Source: Lotus japonicus (taxonomy: Eukaryota; Streptophyta; Magnoliopsida; Fabales; Fabaceae). From it: DNA of 64,000 bases. The translations under genes and the position numbers were made by a program. Every line of letters starts with the position of its first letter. Within the stretch, counting starts at the first letter, position 1. Below, piece by piece: positions 56,320 through 64,000 of this stretch. Under the pieces are notes generated by a model. The model saw nothing but the letters and a program-made list of their open reading frames with translations, was not told the DNA's origin and searched no databases. The stretch is from positions 71,038,732 to 71,102,731 of the forward strand of contig NC_080044.1 of the NCBI RefSeq assembly GCF_012489685.1, read 5' to 3'.

Positions 56320-57481
56320 GAGCATCTCCAATGGTGGGATCTTATTTTGGGTCTTAACTCACTTTTTGTGGGCCCAGACTGCCACATAGGATTTAAGACA
56401 CTCTTAAGGTCTCCATGCACATTTTGCTCCAGTGGTTGAGATCTTATTTTACTTTTAGTTGGACCCACACTACCTAATATATTTATATTATTCATATACA
56501 CGTAATATTAAATTAAATTAAATTATAAATTCAATACAATTTAATCATTATACAAATTAAATTATATAAAAATATATAATATAATTAAAATTCAATATGA
56601 TTAGACAATAGAACGAAATACAAATTATTGAAAAATAAATGACAATAAATTTAAAATAAAATACATAATATTAATATTGCATCTAACTTTGTTCTTGAAC
56701 CTTCTCAAGAACAGAATTTTACTGCTAGTATGAACGGAATTTTTTTTTAAAAAAAAAAAGGTCCAAACGGGCAGAAAAAAAGGCCCAAACCTTCTAGTAT
56801 GAACCTTCACCCTCTGATGCTCCCTCACACAAACCTTATTTCCGCCGCCCCCCTCAGTTTTCTTCCTCTCCCTTCCTTTCTCTCTTCCTCTTTCCACCGC
56901 GACCTCACCTTATTTCCGCCGCCGCCCTACTCCTCCTAAACCGCCCCTCAGTTTTCTTCCTCTCCCTTCCTTTCTCTCTTCCTCTTTCCACCGCAACCTC
57001 ACCTCATCTCCACCGCCGCGACATCACCTCATCTCCTCTCCTCCACCAACCTACATCCACCTCCATGAGGAAGCCACAGTGAGGACACGCCAGCCACAGT
57101 GAGGAGAAGTCTCAGTGAGGGTTTTTTATTTTTAGGAAATTTAGGGTTTTCTTTCCATTTTCCCAATTTTTTGTAATCTGATCTTTGATCTTTGTAATAT
57201 TATGTTTGTAATTTGTATATTATCATTCTTTATCAATGAAATTGGTTTAGATTCAGTTTCAGTTTCTTTCCCTCTATTTTTCACTTTGGATCTGGTACTG
57301 AATGAGAGAGAAAAAAATAATATTTTAATTAAGATCCCAGATTTGAGAGTGCCTGAGCTAAGGCACGGATCTTAGCAAAAACTAAGATCCCATGCCATGT
57401 AGGATACCCCCAATGGTGAGATTTAATAAGATCCGGATCTTATTTTAAGGTCCCAAAATAAGGACTCCATTGGAGATGCTC
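56320..57481. mobile_element. PIF/Harbinger-like non-autonomous element
   Basis: The termini GAGCATCTCCAATGG and inverse are flanked by TAA on both sides (56317-56319, 57482-57484), a Harbinger-type target duplication. The element is about 1162 bp. The interior has a CT-rich segment duplicated in tandem at about 56,835 and 56,929 (period about 94 bp), and near the right end further inverted GATCTTATT motifs. No transposase gene. Confidence 0.78.
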
Positions 57482-57484
57482 TAA

Positions 57485-58981
57485 TTGCTTTGAGGTTAGC
57501 AGTCCCATTAATTCAGTACATGGATAAGTTGCAGCCCAAACCACCACAGCACAAGTTAGTTGAAGGGCTTATTGTGCACAAAGGAGAAAAAAAAAAACAC
57601 TTCAGCCTATTATTCCAAAATCACAATTGATTTCTATCTCAAGTCTCAACAATTCCTCAGTTACACATTCCTTTACAACAATAGAATACCCTATTACCCA
57701 AAGAGAAAGAAATAAACAAATTGGTAAAACCTGCTACCTTGGCACCAACCAAACTTTAATCTTCTCCTTCAATTTGTAAACCGCCCCTGTTTATCTGAAA
57801 CCGCCCCTGAATGCTAGTGAACTCCAAGCGGTTGCAGTAATCGTCGCACATCAAGCACCGAGGGCAGTTTGTGAACAACCACTGCTATTTACCTTTTTTT
57901 GTCGTAGTGTAACATGATACTTAGTCTTGTTAAAGATGATATCATTATCAATAATATCCCTCATAATCTAGTTTTTATCGAGCTCAAAGACGTAATATGA
58001 TCCATATAGCAGACTTCACTTAGTGCGATAAGGCTTTTGCTGTTGTTGTTTGATAACAAGACAAGCGGAAACTTACAACAGCAGAGTAGTTCTAAGTATA
58101 CTTTAAGAATTCAAATTACACTCACGTCAAGCACACTTATGCATAAGTAGTTCCAAGCATTCATTTGAGTTTATAAGGACTTGTTGACCTAAATTAGTTC
58201 ACCACAAAAGAATATGTGAAAGGAATAGCATAAAAGACAACATTGCCAAAGTGTTTTATCAAATGGAGGTCTGAGTTTGCATGGCACAATCACACAAGGT
58301 GATATAGTGGACGAAAATAATATTGTTTTTTGGCAATAGAGATGGTAGGACTTGGAGAGGCATCTCAGGGTAATGATATAACAAAGCTAATTGTGTTATT
58401 TGGCAGAAATCCTAAAATATGAATATCATTTCTTGTGTTTCATCTTGTAACTTTTAGTATTCTAAATATAAAACAGTTTCGTCTAGTAACTTTTAGTATG
58501 ATCCTCAAAGTAGAATGCAGGTACATGGTACATTCTCAATGTAAAAGACATCCTAATTACAATTTTAGTGCCAAACTTTCAAAAAACATAAGGTTGCCAA
58601 GGTACTCAAATGTGTTGTTTTAGGTTGTTTAGCAAGACAACTAGTCCTTCGATCTTTAAATTCACCCAAAATGCAACTCAGAACAAAACAATGAGCAGTA
58701 TCAACAGGAAAGCTAGAAAATTATAAACTTCTGTAACTTCTTTATTACTTAATATTATGCCAACAACCACTACACTGCAACAACTGAGCTTAAGATTAAG
58801 AAAACAACAATTTCTTTGTAAGGTAGCATCCGCTTGAAAACTTGACTATATGCACAGCTTTAATCAGAATTATAAAAACGTATTGGCAGAAATATTAATT
58901 CCCAATCAGAAATATCAACTCAAATGAAACCAAATTCTATCAAATTTCTTCCTAATCAATATATTCATAGTGCTAATGCTG
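57485..58981. other. Intergenic region between the two serpin loci
   Basis: About 1.5 kb without a recognisable gene, RNA or element terminus. Confidence 0.5.
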
Positions 58982-59904
58982 TCATGCTCCATGAGGATGG
59001 AGCACCTGTCCAACAAAGAGGATTGTTCCGGTCAAATCTTCTCTGATCAAGAAGAGGAAAGGGTGGTCAGCTATAAATTCGATACCCCTCATAATACACC
59101 TTGGTGGCCCCAACCACGAACTGGACGCTCCAGCTTCAGTGCCTTCTTCATTTACATTAATGGAAGCTTTGTGAAACATGCTTTCAATGTATAGCTCATC
59201 CACGGGATTGTCCACCATTTTTGTAAAGTCCGCACCCGATTGAGAGAAAGGTGAAACCACTCCCAACTCCTTCAACACATTAGAAGCTTCAAATGCAAAA
59301 GAAAAATTGAATTTTGGAATCATAAAGGAACGAACTCGCACTTTTCGTTGAGGAAGCTTGCCTTCCAAGAAACCCGATTTTGAAGCCATCTTTTCAATTA
59401 AAGCTGAAAGTCCGTCTTTGGCATCCGGAAGTAAAATGTACATGGAGAACTGACAACTTTTATCCGCACCGCCTTGTTTATAAGAAAGACGGAGGACTTT
59501 GAAACCATTAAAAGCTCTAATAAACTGGTCATCATAGCTTATCATGAAGGGAACCTCGACTGAGGTGCCATTAAGGAGGTGAAAATTATAATTGGATGTA
59601 CATCCAGCATGAAACTTGTGTTCCCATTCAGCCTTGAAGTGCAGTGCATTTGCAAAGATAAGTCTGGTTGTTTTGCCCACTGCACCGGGAGTAAGAAGCT
59701 CTTTAATAAGGCCATTAGTCTCTTTTTCAATCCATTAGTCTCTTGTGCACCGGCGGCCATGACACTGAGAGCAGCATGGAGAGAGAACGGGGAAAAGACT
59801 ATGTTCTCGTTCTGATATGCTTCTGTTGCGAAGAGACGCTCTGTGAAGGTGAGAGCAGCATCTTCTTGGCACCTGGAGATTGATTTTGAATTTTGGAGAC
59901 CCAT
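58982..59904 (-). pseudogene. Serpin pseudogene (internal deletion and frame shift)
   Basis: The 5' part (MGLQNSKSISRCQEDAAL, then ENIVFSPFSLHAALSVMAAG) is open from 59904. The 3' part (58982-59680 frame) codes LIFANALHFKAEWEHKF through the reactive loop region (EEGTEAGASSSWLGPP) to a stop. Between them about 95 residues and the intron of the paralogue at 53.4-55.8 kb are missing, and the two halves are in different frames. The junction carries a repeated CCATTAGTCTCTT at about 59,712 and 59,732, pointing to deletion between or with short repeats. Reactive-loop Ala-rich hinge is also altered. The gene cannot make a serpin; the C-terminal piece alone could still be translated, which I consider unlikely. 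Confidence 0.9.
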
Positions 59905-59942
59905 TGTTGTTCTGGTTTCCGAATGACAATGAGAGTTCAGGG

Positions 59943-59952
59943 TTATATATAA
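59943..59952 (-). promoter_or_regulatory. TATA box of the serpin pseudogene
   Basis: TTATATATAA lies about 40 bp upstream of the ATG at 59904 on the minus strand. It suggests the promoter was kept when the coding region was deleted. Confidence 0.55.
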
Positions 59953-60089
59953 GGTTCACTGGTTTCAGGGTTTAGGAGAAAATCCTAATTTTAAGCATTA
60001 TCTTTTCTTATCTTGGAAATTATTTAAATTAAGAGAAAATCTTTTTAATTTCGTGATAGGATGCTTTGTTTAAGATATGATAGGATGCT

Positions 60090-61120
60090 TTTTTTTTTGC
60101 TACATCGGAAAATAAACCAACACAAACAACTACAAAGCCGCAAAACGATCACCCATAATGAGGATCTCTAAGTCCAATGGCGGAGAATCAAGCACACAAA
60201 GGGGCACCGTAGGGGAAGAGGCTCCTTTCTTTGCTAACCAATCTGCCGGCTTATTACAATCACGCGAGACTCGAATCAGGGAGACTGACCACTGCCTGCT
60301 AATAAGCTCATGAATGTCATCCAGGATAGGTAGGCACATCCTACTCTCTTCATCCTCCAAAGACTTCAATAAGTCAGCACAATCAACATTGCATATGACA
60401 TCTCTGAAGCCCCAATCCCAAACCAACTGCAAGCCAAGCTTTAAGGCCCAAGCTTCAGCCAGGAGGGCATTTCCCGTCGTTTGGAAGGCATGAAACCCAC
60501 GCACCCAGTGTCCCTGGTCATCCCGCACAAGGCCCCCAGCACCCATACGCTGATCCTGCAACCAAAAACTACCATCCACGCACAGATTTATTTTCCCAGA
60601 TGGAGGCACCGCCCACCTGTTGCACATCCAGTTTTCAGTCGTTGCAGCAATGTTATTATCCAGGAACCGAGCCACTTCATCATGCTCATGGCAGATGCGC
60701 CTCCATGCTTCCTGAATCAGCCATGGCGAGGTTTCAAAAACCATATTATTTCTCCATTTCCAGATTCCCCATAAACACATCATGAACTTCAAGCCATCTG
60801 GTCCCTGCGCTAGTCTTCGAACCCAGTTCTGGCAGTCGCTATCCATAAATCCCCTCCATCGCAAGGCACCCGCCATCCTCCAAATCTCTCTGGAATGCGG
60901 ACAATCTCTCAGGCAATGGAGAATGTCTTCCACCGCCGCTGAACACCGGCCACAGTTCGGCGAATCCGCCATATTGCATCTGAATCTGTAACGATTCACC
61001 TGGAAGGAGTTATGCAATACCAACCAGATAAACAATCGAACTTTTTCAGGAATTTTCAAACGCCAAAGCCATCGCCAATCCCCTTGAGGTGTTTAAGGAT
61101 GAGGGAGGTTTGGCACTCCG
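60090..61120 (-). mobile_element. 5'-truncated LINE (L1-type) with 17-bp target duplication
   Basis: The plus strand starts with a T-run (minus-strand poly-A) and is flanked by AGATATGATAGGATGCT at 60073-60089 and 61121-61137, an exact 17-bp duplication. The retained 1031 bp holds only the 3' part of ORF2. Truncation at the 5' end is typical of target-primed reverse transcription. Confidence 0.94.
60130..61059 (-). pseudogene. LINE ORF2 C-terminus: zinc-binding RT domain and RNase H
   Basis: 309 residues from KIPEKVRLFIWLVLHNSF. First the RT-associated zinc-binding segment (CNMADSPNCGRCSAAVEDIL, LRDCPHSREIW), then an RNase H domain of the plant LINE type with INLCVDGSFWLQDQRMGAGG, ALLAEAWALKLGL, DVICNVDCADLLKSL and VSRDCNKPADWLAKKG. 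These supply the acidic residues of the RNase H active site. Reverse transcriptase and endonuclease are absent owing to truncation, so it is not autonomous. The frame itself is open to the stop, suggesting recent insertion. Confidence 0.92.
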
Positions 61121-61261
61121 AGATATGATAGGATGCTAAAATCATATCATAATATAAAATCTTTCCAATGTCCGCTAGGCTTATTGGTTTTAATTTTGGG
61201 CATGTATATAATTGTAGAATTCTGACTCGTAACTCGGCTTTGACACTTCAAAACAACTTCC

Positions 61262-61289
61262 CTTTTTTTTTTTGCTGCATTGGAAAAAC
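61262..61289 (-). mobile_element. 28-bp LINE stub with 12-bp target duplication
   Basis: A T-run followed by TTTGCTGCATTGGAAAAAC lies between two copies of AAAACAACTTCC (61250-61261 and 61290-61301). The stub matches the last bases plus poly-A of the LINE at 60,090 (TTTTGCTACATCGGAAAAT). Confidence 0.7.
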
Positions 61290-61301
61290 AAAACAACTTC
61301 C

Positions 61302-61690
61302 TTTGATATAAAAAAAATTAATACAAAATAATTATGTTTATAAAATTAGTTTTATTTAATAGATAACAACTTCCTTAGGAGAAAATCTTATTCGAGCTAG
61401 AAATATCCACATTACGGCTAACTCTTTTAGTGGGTTTTTTTTTCCATCTTCAAGACTCGAATTCAAGAACTTTCTTAAGGAAATGAAACATGTATCACTT
61501 GAATCAACCTCTCGTTGAAACGTAACCAACTTCTAAAATAATTTTTTGTATGTAGTTCGAAAACTAAATTATGAGACGATAATTTTTTTTTGTATTTAAT
61601 CTTGCATATAATTTAAATTAAGAGAGTCTGAAACATCTACATCATGATGAACAAGGATCAATCATTGGAGAGTACAATTTATCTTTCCGA
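61302..61690. other. Intergenic, no gene seen
   Basis: AT-rich spacer with nothing recognisable. Confidence 0.5.
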
Positions 61691-61699
61691 TATAAAAAA

Positions 61700-61923
61700 G
61701 GTTCCTCTAATATGCACCACTTTTAGAGTGGTGCAATTTTACACCACTTACTTTGACCGGTTATAGCAGGTCAACACATTATTATTTTTTTAAAAAAAGT
61801 ATCATTAGAAATTTGCTATATATTAAATTTGTTTAAAAAAAGATATGTTGACCTGTTATAGCAGGTTAAAAAAAGTGGTGTAAAATTACACCACTTTAAA
61901 AGTGATGCATATTAGGGGTCACT
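61700..61923. mobile_element. 224-bp MITE, probably MULE type
   Basis: Inverted arms of about 70 bp: CTAATATGCACCACTTTTAG and GTTATAGCAGGTCAACA on the left, mirrored on the right. Candidate 9-bp target duplication TATAAAAAA at 61691-61699 and 61924-61932, but this is A-rich and so less certain. Confidence 0.7.
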
Positions 61924-61932
61924 TATAAAAAA

Positions 61933-62391
61933 AAATTGATTATTTCATATTGCATACATGGCATCTCTAAGACTTGCCATTTTATTATTTAATGTTTCAT
62001 AGCATTTGATATGAATTTGTCAAATATGACATTACATTATATTTCATGTCAAATTGGGCACTCCTCCTGAACCCAAATTGTCAGTGAGCGTGATATCTTT
62101 TTGATGACCTACATGATTTACAATCAAGTGAATGTCATATTAGCCGGTTAAGATGACAAAAACAAGATCTTATCTTGTCCATTAAGTGAGTCGAGTAAAA
62201 TTCATGATGACTCCATTAAGACCGAGCTCCTCAATCATATGTCCATACTCTCTAAATACATGTTTTATTTTTTAATTACATAAGAATTACTCATTTTTAT
62301 CTATTCTTATTATGTTCTTTTTGAATGTTTTTATTCATTTTTTTCAAGTCAATTGAGGAAAGTGGTGTTACCCTTTGAAGGATAATTAAGG
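61933..62391. other. Intergenic, no gene seen
   Basis: AT-rich. Contains a TTACCCTTTGAAGGATAATTA block at about 62,369 that recurs on the far side of the next element (about 63,949). Confidence 0.5.
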
Positions 62392-62400
62392 AAAGGAAAG

Positions 62401-63933
62401 GGGTAAATGGTCACATTGGTCCCTGGATGTTCACACCGACTTCAGAATCGTCCCTGGATGAATTTTATTAGGCTCGCGGTCCCCAGCTGTGGCAAAAAAT
62501 AGTCATATTAGTCCCTGACGTTAAAATCCCATAACGTCCGTTAACCCAATTAATAAAAGTCAACATTATATTTCTAATTTTCTTTCACTTTGGTCCCTTT
62601 CTTCTTTCTTCCACCCTCTTCACCCCCCCTTCTTCCATCATTTTCACCAAAACCCACCCTCCATCATGCTTCAGAAACCCAGAACGTAAACCCACAATCT
62701 TCACTTCCTTCATCTTCATCTTGTTCATCTTCACTTTATTCATCTTCATCCCCTTCTTCCATCATCTTCACCAAAAACTCCTCCCCTTCTTCATCAACCC
62801 ATTCCCCCCCCCCCTTTTTTTTTTTCATATCATCATCATCAACACTCTTCTTCTCCTTCTTCAACCAACCATGCCCAAACCTTCTCTCCCAGATTTAACA
62901 CAAACCCAACTCAGATTTAACACCAAATTTACCCTCCTTCTCTCCTAAGTTGGGTTTGTGAGTAACATTAAAATATTAGACGATGTATGGGTTGTTTCAC
63001 TGTTACAATTCACCCTAACATGTGGAGCTCAATCAATAATTAAAATCAAAAACTGCCTTGAGCTTCTTCACTTCACAAAACCCAGATCTGCTTCTTCTCT
63101 TCTCCACCCACAAAACCCATTTTCTCTTCAAAACATATTCTCTGCATCAACTCTCTCCTCGACTTCCCAGGCTCAACCACAGCCACCGAGCAGGACCTCG
63201 TCCACAGCTGCGTGTCTCTCGCTCTCTCTATGTCTCTCTCTCTGCTTTGTGCCCGGGTTTTGATTTTGGTTATGGTGACGGTGTCGCCGGCGAGTTCTCC
63301 GGTTGAGAGTAGGATCTGGGTTGCAGGTTTGAAGATCAGGGAGGTGACCTCGTCCATATATATGTTTTGCAGCGTGAGAGGAATCAGTTGAGGGAGATAG
63401 AGGCGGAGGAACTGGTTGACCATGGCGGAGGCGGAGAAGCCTGAAGTGTTGGAGGCTGTGTTGAAGGAAGCTGTGGATTTAGTAGCAAACCAGATCTGAA
63501 TTTGTTTTTGCTTTTTTTTAGAGTAACATTGAATTTGCTTCACGGGTAGTGAGAGAGAACAAAATCTGGATTGTGGCCGGTGGGAACAAGAGAATGCGGT
63601 GGCAATGTTGTTAGGGTCGGAAACCCAGAACGTAAACCCACAAACCCAACTTTTTGGGTTTCTGAAGCATGATGGGGGGTGGGTTTTGGTGAAAATGATG
63701 GAAGAAGGGGGTGAAGAGGGTGGAAGAAAGAAGAAAGGGACCAAAGTGAAAGAAAATTAGAAAGATAATGTTAACTTTTATTAATTGGGTTAACGGACGT
63801 TAGGGGATTTTAACGTCAGGGACTAATATGACTATTTTTTACCACATCTGGGGACCGCGAGCCTAATAAAATTCATCCAGGGACGATTCTGAAGTCAGTG
63901 CGAACATCCAGGGACCAATGTGACCATTTACCC
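62401..63933. mobile_element. Pack-MULE candidate with captured gene sequence
   Basis: Termini GGGTAAATGGTCACATTGG at both ends, with TIRs of about 290 bp (GGTCCCTGGATG, TTATTAGGCTCGCGGTCCCC). The 9-bp target duplication AAAGGAAAG is exact at 62392-62400 and 63934-63942. The interior (about 62,950-63,600) is unrelated to a transposase. It includes a start of a plasma-membrane proton-ATPase-like gene. The element is 1533 bp. Confidence 0.88.
63422..63483 (+). pseudogene. Captured 5' end of a plasma-membrane H+-ATPase gene
   Basis: The frame from 63422 reads MAEAEKPEVLEAVLKEAVDL, then diverges and stops. This closely resembles the N-terminus of P-type plasma-membrane proton pumps (KPEVLEAVLKE-AVDLE in the family). 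The match ends about where the first exon of such genes would end. Only about 20 residues are covered, so the assignment depends on one motif. It is not a functional gene. Confidence 0.6.
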
Positions 63934-64000
63934 AAAGGAAAGTGTTGTTACCCTTTGAAGGATAATTACTAGACACGTCATTTTTTGGTTCTATCCTATC

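Noticed and set aside
57000..57240. Possible host gene exon (CT-rich leader, AGGGTTTT, then polyadenylation-like sequence)
   Set aside because: No start-to-stop frame and it lies inside a TIR element.
63073..63744. A 223-residue minus-strand protein
   Set aside because: It crosses the TIR and runs antisense to the captured ATPase start, with no domain.

Overview
The window is nuclear DNA of a flowering plant. Intron-rich genes with GT/AG borders, plant-only families (TPD1-like, dirigent, GDSL lipase, ATP-citrate lyase B as a separate subunit) and dense MULE, LTR, LINE and MITE insertions all point to a dicot. Intronic repeats built from AAGCTTATAAGCT-type and TTTGGATCA/CCAAACATGC-type motifs look like legume families, so I infer a legume, possibly Lotus-like. 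The species cannot be fixed from the sequence alone.

Layout of host genes: a tandem pair of TPD1-like small cysteine-rich secreted proteins (3.4-4.2 kb and 7.1-7.8 kb, +); a fragment of a CrRLK1L-type receptor kinase (9.0-9.4 kb, -); a dirigent protein (10.0-10.5 kb, +); ATP-citrate lyase subunit B (13.0-17.1 kb, +, 17 coding exons, 608 aa); a PAS-domain Raf-like MAPKKK (26.2-44.0 kb, +, 13 coding exons, 740 aa); a secreted glycine-rich protein (46.5-47.3 kb, +); a GDSL esterase/lipase (51.1-52.9 kb, +, 5 exons, 367 aa); a serpin with a predicted lysine-rich C-terminal exon (53.4-55.8 kb, -); and a deleted serpin pseudogene (59.0-59.9 kb, -). All exon joins were read by hand from splice borders and reading phase, and the phases close in every case.

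Mobile DNA fills much of the rest. A complete 6.3-kb Mutator-like element (17,788-24,129) has long TIRs and a 9-bp target duplication. It carries two convergent genes: a six-exon transposase and a small GRF zinc-finger/coiled-coil/membrane protein. This is the same layout as mudrA/mudrB in maize MuDR. The transposase has Tyr where the first catalytic Asp is expected. Intron 4 of the Raf-like kinase has grown to 11.4 kb by a nested insertion: a Ty3/gypsy chromovirus-like element (28,848-39,755, TSD aagac) was itself hit by a second one (32,261-37,763, TSD catag). The inner element has an intact 1549-codon gag-pol frame and LTRs that look identical, so it is young. Several smaller elements have clean target duplications: two gene-capturing MULE candidates (25,300-26,013 and 62,401-63,933), a PIF/Harbinger-like element, Stowaway MITEs, a 5'-truncated LINE and a 28-bp LINE stub.

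The window opens on its left edge inside another MULE-type transposase gene (minus strand). The host genes do not form a pathway or cluster. The only local relationships are the two tandem duplications (TPD1-like and serpin). I found no CRISPR array, rRNA or tRNA gene.
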